Source of the DNA: Hyphomicrobiales bacterium
GTDB lineage: Bacteria > Pseudomonadota > Alphaproteobacteria > Rhizobiales > Beijerinckiaceae
Direction: 5' to 3'
NCBI GenBank assembly: GCA_019247605.1
Contig: JAFBAS010000074.1
Span: forward strand, 18,759 to 82,758
Length of the DNA stretch: 64,000 nucleotides
A program made the position numbers and the translations under genes. Positions 26,885 through 33,579 of the stretch are shown here, piece by piece. Numbering within the stretch: the stretch's first letter is position 1; each line of letters starts with the position of its first letter. Under the pieces are notes generated by a model. That model did not search any database, was not told where the DNA came from, and saw nothing but the letters and a program-made list of their open reading frames with translations.

Positions 26885-28167
26885 CGCCCAGAACCGGCCT
26901 TGCTCGACGAGCGCGCGGGGCGCGCCTCCTCGATCCGATCCTCCGCCCGTTCCTGTGGCAAGCCGCTCACCATCCCTTCCGAGATTAAGCGAGCTGGACC
27001 CAAGCCGCGCGCACGCGCCGCCGCGTCAATGAAGCCGCCGGTGGTGGCGAAAAGCTCAGGCACGTCGAGCAGGAAGGCGTCATGGCCTTTGTCGGTCGCA
27101 ATCTCGACGAAGGACACCGAGCCACCCGCCGCATTCAGCGCATGCACGGTCGCGCGCGAATCCGCCGTCGGAAACAGCCAATCGGAAGTGAAGGAGACGA
27201 CGCAAAAGCGGGTGGACGAACCCTGGAAGGCGCGCGCGAGAACGCCGCCATAATCGGCCGCGAGATCGAAATAATCCATGGCGCGCGTGACGTAGAGGTA
27301 GGAGTTCGCGTCAAAACGCTCGACGAAACTCATGCCCTGATGGCGCAAATAGCTTTCGACCTGAAAGTCCGCGTCGAAGGAGAATGTGGGTGCCTCGCGG
27401 TCCTGCAGGTTGCGCCCGAACTTTCGATGGAGCGCCTTCTCCGAAAGATATGTGATGTGGGCGGCCATGCGCGCCACGCCAAGCCCCTTGCTGGGACGCG
27501 TGCCCTCCTCGGCATAGCGTCCCTTTCGCCAATCGGGGTCGGCCATCACGGCTTGCCGGCCGACCTCGTGGAAGGCGATGTTTTGTGCCGTATGCTTGGC
27601 CGCGGTGGCGATCGGCAAGGCGCAAAAGACGCGCTCCGGATAGCTCGCGGCCCATTGCAAGACTTGCATGCCGCCCATGGAGCCGCCGAGCACGCAAAAC
27701 AAGCTGTCGATCCCGAGCCGATCCAGGAGCTTTGCCTGGGCGCGCACCATGTCGCGGATCGTGACCATCGGAAAATCGAGACCCCATGGCCTCCCGGTCT
27801 CGGGGTTGATCGAGGCAGGGCCGGTGGTCCCCATGCAGGCGCCGAGCACATTGGTGCAAATGACGAAGAAGCGGTTCGTGTCGATCGGCCTTCCGGGACC
27901 GACCATGGTGGTCCACCAGCCTTGCGCGCCGGTGACGGGATGACGATTGGCGAGATGTTGGTCGGCGGTGAGCGCATGGCAGACGAGAACGGCATTCGCT
28001 TTGCGCGCATCGAGCTCGCCATAGGTCTGGTAGGCGATCTGGAAGGGTGAAAGCTCGACCCCGCAATCGAGCCGCAACGGATCCGCGGGGCCGAAGCGCG
28101 CGACAAGGCTCGAGGGATTGTCGACCTCGCTGAGACGAAGCGGGGATTTGAGCGCACGGGTCGTCAT
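26881..28167 (-). CDS. metX: Homoserine O-acetyltransferase
   Basis: About 428 residues of an alpha/beta-hydrolase-fold acyltransferase making O-acetyl-L-homoserine for methionine synthesis (some MetX proteins use succinyl-CoA). The nucleophile is in [13 protein letters not shown], the Asp in TSDWLFP and the His in [12 protein letters not shown] 28167 gives the usual N-terminus ([17 protein letters not shown]). ATG 28182 is also in frame but touches its AAGGAG, so the start is slightly uncertain. The C-terminal tail is extended and charged. An operator-like dyad lies upstream at 28217-28238. Confidence 0.95.
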   Translation of the reverse strand: MTTRALKSPLRLSEVDNPSSLVARFGPADPLRLDCGVELSPFQIAYQTYGELDARKANAVLVCHALTADQHLANRHPVTGAQGWWTTMVGPGRPIDTNRFFVICTNVLGACMGTTGPASINPETGRPWGLDFPMVTIRDMVRAQAKLLDRLGIDSLFCVLGGSMGGMQVLQWAASYPERVFCALPIATAAKHTAQNIAFHEVGRQAVMADPDWRKGRYAEEGTRPSKGLGVARMAAHITYLSEKALHRKFGRNLQDREAPTFSFDADFQVESYLRHQGMSFVERFDANSYLYVTRAMDYFDLAADYGGVLARAFQGSSTRFCVVSFTSDWLFPTADSRATVHALNAAGGSVSFVEIATDKGHDAFLLDVPELFATTGGFIDAAARARGLGPARLISEGMVSGLPQERAEDRIEEARPARSSSKAGSGR

Positions 28168-28216
28168 GAGCGAAGCTCGCATCTCCTTGCATGACGTGCA
28201 AGTGGCAACCGGACGA

Positions 28217-28250
28217 TTCGTTCGATATTCCGAACGAACGGTGATGTAAA
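28217..28250 (-). promoter_or_regulatory. Promoter with dyad operator upstream of metX
   Basis: A perfect 8-bp inverted repeat, TTCGTTCG-N6-CGAACGAA, spans 28217-28238. On the minus strand it follows TTTACA (28250-28245), a good -35, at a distance that puts the dyad over the -10 region (GAATAT or TATCGA). The distance to the metX ATG is about 35-50 nt. A repressor site fits best; a cruciform or RNA hairpin is possible. The SAM-II riboswitch core was sought here and not found. Confidence 0.55.
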
Positions 28251-28273
28251 CAAAAATGGGGTCGGCGGGGTTC

Positions 28274-28966
28274 TCATCGGGATTCCTGTTGGAACGTGAT
28301 GAGAATGGCCACGATTGCAATCATTGCCGCCGGAAAGAAAAGCGGACGCGAAGTGACCGACATGGCGAATTCCGCGAGAATCGCGCCGATTCCATAACAG
28401 CTCCAGATCACCACGAGCAGCGCGGGTCCCGTTTTCGCCACGGCAGCCTGGGCTTGCGGTCGCGCGACCATCCAGGCCGTAGCGAATTCGGCGAGGCGCG
28501 CCATGGTGGTCGTCACCACGACGGTCGAGGCGACAACCGATCGAAACCGCGTGACAGTGACGGCCTGCACGCCCATCGCCGTGGCGATGAGGACGATCGA
28601 GAGCGTGGCGCTCGGCTCCATGAAGGCGGCCGCGAGAATCAACGCGACCTCAGCCGAAAGCGGGAGGACCTTGCGCTCGCGAAAGAGCCGCAACAAGAAG
28701 CTCGCGAGCACCACCCCCACGCAGAAGGCACCGAGAGTCATGCCGCGCTGCGAGGCGACGTCCCAGTGGCCGCCCGCGAGAGCGAGCGCGGCGAGCACCG
28801 TGTTTCCCGTCATGTTCGCGGCAAACACGCCGCTGTTCACATAGCCGACCGCGTCGGCGAATCCGGCGGCTGCGCAGAGAAGACCCGCGATGCCGATATC
28901 ATCCGCGAAGGCGAACCCCGTCTTGCCCGCAAGGTCACGCAGTCTTTGCCGCCCAATCGACCTCAT
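28274..28966 (-). CDS. YoaK/DUF1275 family membrane protein
   Basis: A 230-residue inner-membrane protein with six predicted segments. [22 protein letters not shown] is the DUF1275 signature (shown only in part here as GFADAVGY and FAANMTGNT). The start at 28966 has AAGGAGG about 6 nt ahead; a longer frame adds 44 Arg-rich residues that look spurious. The function of YoaK proteins is unknown. It is divergent from the EamA gene at 29170, with 203 bp between. Confidence 0.9.
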   Translation of the reverse strand: MRSIGRQRLRDLAGKTGFAFADDIGIAGLLCAAAGFADAVGYVNSGVFAANMTGNTVLAALALAGGHWDVASQRGMTLGAFCVGVVLASFLLRLFRERKVLPLSAEVALILAAAFMEPSATLSIVLIATAMGVQAVTVTRFRSVVASTVVVTTTMARLAEFATAWMVARPQAQAAVAKTGPALLVVIWSCYGIGAILAEFAMSVTSRPLFFPAAMIAIVAILITFQQESR

Positions 28967-29169
28967 CTCGAGCCTCCTTCGCCGGGAGGAGCGATAATGC
29001 ACGAACCGCTTCCCAGGGAAGGCGTTTCGTTCGGCTAAACCGCGGGCATGGCTGTCCCGCGCGGCGCATGCTTGTAGTTGCCATCCCGACATGATCAAGC
29101 CGTGCGGATGTCCCCTATCGTAATCGCCGCATTCATTTCCGAGCTCGGCTTGGCTTCGGATTTTTCGAC

Positions 29170-30096
29170 GTGAGCACGGCGCTCGCTGGCGCGATGTCTC
29201 GCCTCTACGACAAGCCCTATCTGCTCATCGGCCTTTCGACGCTCATGTGGGGCGGCAACGTGATCGCCGGGCGTCTGGCCGTCGGCGAGATCTCGCCGAT
29301 GTCGGTCACCTGCATTCGATGGTTCATCGTCTGCTTTATCTTCAGCCTCATTCTGCGGCGGCAGCTCGCGGCGGAATGGCCGAGCGTGAGGCCGTATTGG
29401 CGAAAGCTCGCCCTTCTCGGCGGCGTTGGTTTCACCCTCTTCAACGCGTTCTTCTATGCCGGCGCACAATACACGAGCGCGGTGAACATGGCGGTCCTGC
29501 AGGGCACATTTCCGGCCCTCGTGATCCTCGGCATGGCGCTCCTTTTCGGCACTGCCATCACGACGTTGCAGGCCTTTGGGGTGCTCGCGACATTTTGCGG
29601 CGTCGGCATCATCGCGAGCAAGGGCGAGCTTTCGACCTTGTTGAACCTCACCTTCAACCGTGGCGACGGGCTGCTCTTGCTGGCCACGATCATTTTTGCG
29701 GGATACACGATCGGGCTGCGCGACCGTCCGAGGGCCTCGGGCCTCGTGGTCTTTGCCGTGCTCGCCACGGCGGCCTTCGTCACCTCGGTTCCGTTTCTCG
29801 CGACGGAAATCCTCATGGGTGCGAGCTATTGGCCGAGCTTCAAGGGAATCTGCGTGCTGACCTACGTTGCCATCGGGCCCTCTCTTCTCGCGCAAATTTT
29901 TTATCTCAGAGGCGTCGAGCTCATTGGACCGAGCCGCACGGGCGTCTTCTACAATCTCGTGCCGGTATTCGGCGCACTTCTCGCGATCGTGATTCTCGGC
30001 GAGCCCTTCCATCTCTACCACGCGCTTGCCTTCATTCTCGTCCTTGGCGGAATTTGGCTCGCAGAGCACAAGTCATTGCTCGCGGCAGCAAGATAA
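29170..30096 (+). CDS. EamA/DMT family transporter
   Basis: A 308-residue membrane protein with ten hydrophobic segments. First-repeat blocks are TLMWGGNVIAGRLAVGEISP and QYTSAVNMAVLQGTFPALVILGM; the second ends GVFYNLVPVFGALLAIVILGEP. These are the DMT export carriers, substrate unknown. GTG 29170 is the listed start, but ATG 29194 (MSRLYDKPYL) begins nearer the usual family start and is an equal choice. Confidence 0.9.
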   Translation: MSTALAGAMSRLYDKPYLLIGLSTLMWGGNVIAGRLAVGEISPMSVTCIRWFIVCFIFSLILRRQLAAEWPSVRPYWRKLALLGGVGFTLFNAFFYAGAQYTSAVNMAVLQGTFPALVILGMALLFGTAITTLQAFGVLATFCGVGIIASKGELSTLLNLTFNRGDGLLLLATIIFAGYTIGLRDRPRASGLVVFAVLATAAFVTSVPFLATEILMGASYWPSFKGICVLTYVAIGPSLLAQIFYLRGVELIGPSRTGVFYNLVPVFGALLAIVILGEPFHLYHALAFILVLGGIWLAEHKSLLAAAR

Positions 30097-30157
30097 CGCA
30101 GAAGTGCGGCTCCAGATGAAGGCGAGAAGCGAAGACGTGAGAAGATGAGGAACCCCC

Positions 30158-30202
30158 TCCCTTTTCCCTTTTCCCTTTTCCCTTTTCCCTTTTCCCTTTT
30201 CC
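30158..30202. repeat. Tandem CCCTTTT heptamer array upstream of dehalogenase gene
   Basis: Six exact copies of CCCTTTT followed by CCC fill 30158-30202, 45 bp upstream of the ATG at 30248. The flanks are degenerate (AAGATGAGG before, CTCTTCACTCTTCC after). Perfect copies mean the array could expand or contract by slippage. It lies in the 150-bp gap between two plus-strand genes. No spacers, so not CRISPR. Confidence 0.9.
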
Positions 30203-30247
30203 CTCTTCACTCTTCCTTGTTTGTTCACTTCTTGACGTGAAAACGCG

Positions 30248-31153
30248 ATGAACGATCTCCCTGACCTTTTCCCGGGCTTCGAGGCGCGCAGCGTCGAAGT
30301 GAGCATGGGACACATCTTCGCCAGGATCGCGGGCGACGGGCCCGCGCTCGTTCTCCTGCACGGCTTTCCGCAAACCCATGCCTGCTGGCACCGGGTCGCA
30401 CCCGCGCTCACCAAGACGCACCGCGTGATCTTGCTCGACATGCGCGGATATGGAAGCTCGTCCGCGCCGCCGAGCCGAGACGGCGAAGCTTACGCGAAGC
30501 GCGCGCTCGCGGCCGATGTCATCGAGGCCGCGGAACGCCTTGGGCATGCACATTTCGCTTTTGCCGGCCACGATCGGGGCGCGCGCGTCGGCTATCGGTT
30601 GGCGCTCGACCATCCCGAACGCATCGAGCGTCTCGCGCTTCTCGACATCGTCCCAACCTTCAAGGCCTGGCAGGACATCCGCGCGGGGCGCCAGCAGGCA
30701 AGGCACTGGGATTTCCTGGCAAGGCCCGAGCCGGAGCCCGAAATCGAGATCGCGCGTGACCCGATCGCGTATGTGGACGGGCTCCTTGCCACGTGGAACC
30801 GGCAAAAATCACTTGCCGTCTTCGACCCGGGCGCCTTGGCGCATTATCACGCGAGTGCGAGCGAGCCCGATCGGGTGCACGCCTTTTGCGAGGATTATCG
30901 TGCCGGCGCCACGCTCGACGTCGAGGCGGACGAAGCGGACCTCGAGGCGGGGCGCAAGATCACCTGTCCGGTTCTCCTGCTGACCGGCGAGTATTATCTC
31001 CCGGGGGGCGAGGCGGCCGTGCTTGCCGCGTGGCGGGAGAGCTTTGCTCCGCAGGCTGTCTGCGCGAGCGCCCCTTGCGGCCATTTCCTCGCGGAAGAAG
31101 CGCCGGAGGCGACCGTGGCGGCCCTCACGCGCTTTCTTTCAGGGACGGGATGA
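30248..31153 (+). CDS. Alpha/beta hydrolase, probable fluoroacetate (haloacetate) dehalogenase
   Basis: A 301-residue cytosolic hydrolase. All residues I know as the active site of Rhodopseudomonas fluoroacetate dehalogenase (RPA1163) have counterparts 1-2 positions lower: Asp109 and Arg110/Arg113 (GHDRGAR), Asp133 (LLDIVPT), His153-Trp154 (RHWDFL), Trp183 (ATWNRQ), Tyr217 (CEDYRA) and His279 (CGHFLAEE). The HGFPQTHACWHRV oxyanion region is also typical. The halide pocket His/Trp/Tyr distinguishes it from ordinary epoxide hydrolases. Its stop overlaps the patatin start by 4 nt. Substrate is inference until tested. Confidence 0.82.
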   Translation: MNDLPDLFPGFEARSVEVSMGHIFARIAGDGPALVLLHGFPQTHACWHRVAPALTKTHRVILLDMRGYGSSSAPPSRDGEAYAKRALAADVIEAAERLGHAHFAFAGHDRGARVGYRLALDHPERIERLALLDIVPTFKAWQDIRAGRQQARHWDFLARPEPEPEIEIARDPIAYVDGLLATWNRQKSLAVFDPGALAHYHASASEPDRVHAFCEDYRAGATLDVEADEADLEAGRKITCPVLLLTGEYYLPGGEAAVLAAWRESFAPQAVCASAPCGHFLAEEAPEATVAALTRFLSGTG

Positions 31154-32001
31154 CAGCCAAACCGAGAAAGCGGGCCGGGAGGAAACAGCCGAGCATCGCG
31201 CTTGCGCTTGGCGCAGGCGGAGCACGCGGCCTTGCCCATATTGCGATGCTCGAGGCCTTTGACGAAATGCGCCTTCGACCTTCCGTGATCGCCGGCACCT
31301 CGATTGGAGCGATCGTCGGTGCGGCTTACGCGGCAGGCGTTCCGGCCACGCGCCTTCGTGCGCATGCGCTCCTGGCGCTGCGCAATCGCACCAAGGTCTT
31401 CAGCGCCATCTTCGAGGCCCGCGTCGGGCGTTTCGGCGACCTCTTCGCGCGCGGCAACCCGATGCTGCTTGACGGCGAGCGTCTCCTTGACCGCTTCTGG
31501 CCGCAGGAGGTGCCCGACACTTTCGAGGATCTCGCCATTCCTTTCGTGGCCATCGCCACGGATTACTATGGGCGCGGCGCGGTTCCCTTCTCCTCAGGTT
31601 CGCTCGTCAGCGCCGTCGCCGCTTCCATGGCTTTGCCAGGTCTGGTAAGGCCGGTCGGCATCGGCGGACGCCTCCTCATCGACGGAGGCGCCGCGAACCC
31701 GCTGCCTTGCGACATTGTCAGCGGCAAGGCGGACATCGTGGTCGCAATCGACGTGACCGCCCCACCGTCGCTTGAAGAGGTCCGCGCTCCCGACGCCTTC
31801 TCCACGCTTTTCGCCGCGGCTCAGATCATGCAGGTGGAGATTGCGAAGTCGAGGATGAAGGCGCGTCCGCCCGACATCCTGGTGAAGCCTGCCGTCGATG
31901 GCTTCGGCGCGCTCGAGTTCTTCAAGGCCGGTCGCATTCTCGAAACGGCAGAGCCGGCAAAAGAGAAGCTGAAGGAAGAGTTGGCGAATCTAATTGGGTA
32001 G
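31150..32001 (+). CDS. Patatin-like phospholipase (RssA type)
   Basis: A 283-residue protein. LALGAGGARGLAHIAMLEA is the oxyanion glycine loop, AGTSIGAIVGAAYAAG holds the nucleophile Ser and LLIDGGAANPLPCD the catalytic Asp. The product is a cytosolic or membrane-associated lipid acyl hydrolase. It starts 4 nt inside the dehalogenase gene. Its last 12 bp overlap the convergent gene of the AT-rich island (31990), so its C-terminal codons (ELANLIG) may have been set when the island arrived. Confidence 0.92.
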   Translation: MTAKPRKRAGRKQPSIALALGAGGARGLAHIAMLEAFDEMRLRPSVIAGTSIGAIVGAAYAAGVPATRLRAHALLALRNRTKVFSAIFEARVGRFGDLFARGNPMLLDGERLLDRFWPQEVPDTFEDLAIPFVAIATDYYGRGAVPFSSGSLVSAVAASMALPGLVRPVGIGGRLLIDGGAANPLPCDIVSGKADIVVAIDVTAPPSLEEVRAPDAFSTLFAAAQIMQVEIAKSRMKARPPDILVKPAVDGFGALEFFKAGRILETAEPAKEKLKEELANLIG

Positions 32002-32259
32002 TTTATCTGACTCCAAACTATCACCAATTAATTTTCTGACTTCTCTAATTTTACTTTCAACTTCCGCAACTGTATCGTTATCAAGTGAATTAACCCGAAT
32101 ACACAAAACCTTCCTCAGCTCTCCATCGCTGTCCTGGCTAACAAAACGTGCCAACCGCGAGGGACCCACTTTTATCTTTTCGACGCCGTCGGTAGCAAAG
32201 ACATCCGAGATCCCGTGTAGGTGCTCGGGCCTAAGATCTTCGAATTTTATTTCGGTCAT
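31990..32259 (-). CDS. Hypothetical protein, third gene of AT-rich island
   Basis: An 89-residue acidic/basic mixed protein of unknown family: MTEIKFEDLRPEHLHGISDV, then a beta-rich middle (KVLCIRVNSL) and a helical end with Val/Glu/Lys repeats (VAEVESKIREVRKLI). No signal or membrane segment. It follows the two-TM gene by 37 bp on the same strand and its stop overlaps the patatin stop tail-to-tail by 12 nt. The AT-rich base composition differs clearly from the flanks, suggesting transfer. The ribosome site is weak (GAGAA). Confidence 0.6.
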   Translation of the reverse strand: MTEIKFEDLRPEHLHGISDVFATDGVEKIKVGPSRLARFVSQDSDGELRKVLCIRVNSLDNDTVAEVESKIREVRKLIGDSLESDKLPN

Positions 32260-32296
32260 GCATTTTTCTCACTTGGAGGTGAAGGCCCTAATTCTC

Positions 32297-32614
32297 TTAT
32301 GCTTTCTTTGCTGTCTTCTGTCCCAAAAGGAAGGTAATCGAACCTGTAAACAACGCCGAGAGCGTCGTCTGAGCCCATCGCTTGGTGTCCGCGGAGGCTG
32401 AGGGATCAAAAATTCCTTCATAGGCACACAGGCCACCAACAAGGGCGATTCCAGCGAGAACGCCAAACAAAAGCACATAGCCCTTCACGATTTCGAACCG
32501 GTGCTGCGCACTCTCCCTCTGTAATCGACCGACGCGTGCGTCCGGGCTCTCCTCGGGATCAATATTAATCGACGCTCTTGTGAGAAGCGTGCTTATGTCG
32601 ATTTGCTCAGGCAT
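32297..32614 (-). CDS. Two-TM small membrane protein, second gene of AT-rich island
   Basis: A 105-residue protein with a soluble N-terminal 45 residues (charged, with RVGRLQRESAQHRFEIV) and two membrane helices: YVLLFGVLAGIALVGGLCAY and a second around WAQTTLSALFTGSITFLLG, joined by a short acidic loop (FDPSASADTKR). The ATG at 32614 starts 20 nt after the RHH stop. A TTG at 32650 would overlap the RHH gene and add 12 residues. The architecture resembles small effector or holin-like proteins, but no family is recognised. Confidence 0.6.
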   Translation of the reverse strand: MPEQIDISTLLTRASINIDPEESPDARVGRLQRESAQHRFEIVKGYVLLFGVLAGIALVGGLCAYEGIFDPSASADTKRWAQTTLSALFTGSITFLLGQKTAKKA

Positions 32615-32633
32615 GACTCGATTCCGATAAGCC

Positions 32634-32855
32634 TCAAAGCAAGCCGACAATTTCCGTTTCCAGTTTCGATGGATCTGACGTCAACCCAATGTGCTTGCCT
32701 CTGCGCTTTGCGTCATGCGCAACCTTCATGAGAGCCAATGCCTGCCGAATGACCTCGGTCCGATTGCTTCCCGTTTCATCAGCGATGCCATTCAAAAGTT
32801 TGCTGAGTTCAGGCGAAACCTGGAGATTCATCCGTTCCTTCTTTTCATGTGCCAT
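32634..32855 (-). CDS. Ribbon-helix-helix DNA-binding protein (CopG/Arc type)
   Basis: A 73-residue protein. MNLQVSPELSKLLNGIADET followed by GSNRTEVIRQALALMKVAHD is a clear RHH pattern (beta strand, then two helices with the NRTEVIRQAL turn). The basic stretch AKRRGKHIG follows. GGAGG lies 6 nt from the ATG at 32855. RHH proteins usually bind their own promoter as dimers, and the four 11-bp repeats 20 bp upstream of this gene are the likely site. Role as antitoxin or repressor of the two genes behind it is inference. Confidence 0.75.
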   Translation of the reverse strand: MAHEKKERMNLQVSPELSKLLNGIADETGSNRTEVIRQALALMKVAHDAKRRGKHIGLTSDPSKLETEIVGLL

Positions 32856-32875
32856 GCCAATCCTCCATTATCCGC

Positions 32876-32919
32876 ATGCGCATAATATGCGCATAATATG
32901 CGCATAAAATGCGCAGATT
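32876..32919 (-). promoter_or_regulatory. Four phased 11-bp operator-like repeats upstream of RHH gene
   Basis: ATGCGCATAAT occurs at 32876, 32887 and (ending AAA) 32898, with a degenerate fourth copy (ATGCGCAGATT) at 32909. The ATGCGCAT core is its own reverse complement, so each unit is a palindrome, spaced 11 bp (about one helical turn) on one DNA face. On the minus strand the array overlaps the likely promoter (TTGTAA, then CATATT 17 bp later). The layout is what MetJ/CopG/ParG-like RHH repressors bind cooperatively. Confidence 0.75.
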
Positions 32920-33023
32920 ACAACACGGGCTTCATCCAAAAAACTTCCCTTTTTGCTCAATTATTTAGTGGGCTGCCGGGTTAAAACCGATTGTGTTGCA
33001 AGAGCTTACCCTGAACCATTCAG

Positions 33024-33494
33024 CTAGTCGCGTCGCGCATTAAAGAAGCCCTTGAGCAAATCAATCGCCTCGCCCTCCCTGATCCCACCATAGATCTCCG
33101 GGCGATGATGGCAGGTCGGTTGCGCGAAGATGCGTGGGCCGTGCTCGACGCCACCCATCTTCGGATCGGGCGCGCCGAAATAAAGGCGACGCAAGCGCGC
33201 GAATGAGATCGCCGTCGCGCACATCGCGCAAGGCTCGAGCGTCACATAGATGTCGCAGGCGGCGAGCCGCTCCGAGCCGAGTTGCGCGCAAGCCGCGCGA
33301 ATGACGAGCATCTCCGCGTGAGCGGTGGGATCTTTCGTCTCGAGCGTACGATTGCCTGAAGCGGCGACGACCTCGCCGCCATGCAGGATCACGGCGCCGA
33401 CCGGAACCTCACCGCGCTTCGCGGCCGAGCGAGCCTCCTCGAGCGCGAGTGCCATCGGGTGGGGGCGAGAGGAGGGAATAATCGTCGAGGACAT
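33024..33494 (-). CDS. tadA: tRNA-specific adenosine deaminase
   Basis: A 156-residue enzyme that deaminates A34 of tRNA-Arg(ACG) to inosine. The zinc motif is TAHAEMLVI (His/Glu) and TLEPCAMCATAIS (two Cys). PVGAVI and the C-terminal GGIREGEAIDLLKGFF are also typical. The start at 33494 is preferred to an upstream frame that would overlap the divergent rluB start (33580). A shorter ATG at 33455 is less likely. No strong Shine-Dalgarno is seen. Confidence 0.95.
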   Translation of the reverse strand: MSSTIIPSSRPHPMALALEEARSAAKRGEVPVGAVILHGGEVVAASGNRTLETKDPTAHAEMLVIRAACAQLGSERLAACDIYVTLEPCAMCATAISFARLRRLYFGAPDPKMGGVEHGPRIFAQPTCHHRPEIYGGIREGEAIDLLKGFFNARRD

Positions 33495-33579
33495 CAGCGT
33501 CCGGACCTTGCGCCTTGTGCCGGGGAAAGACGGCGCTTTTCGCCGTTGTATTGCCCGACGGCTCTGATAAGCGAGGTTC

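Noticed and set aside
28168..28260. SAM-II riboswitch upstream of metX
   Set aside because: The conserved core of SAM-II was not found; instead a DNA-type palindrome overlaps the promoter.
28256..29038. His/Arg/Glu-rich plus-strand frame that looks like a metal-binding protein
   Set aside because: It is the complement of the DUF1275 membrane gene; His richness comes from the complement of membrane codons.
26158..30202. Heptamer arrays as CRISPR
   Set aside because: Units are 7 bp, tandem, without spacers and with no cas genes nearby.
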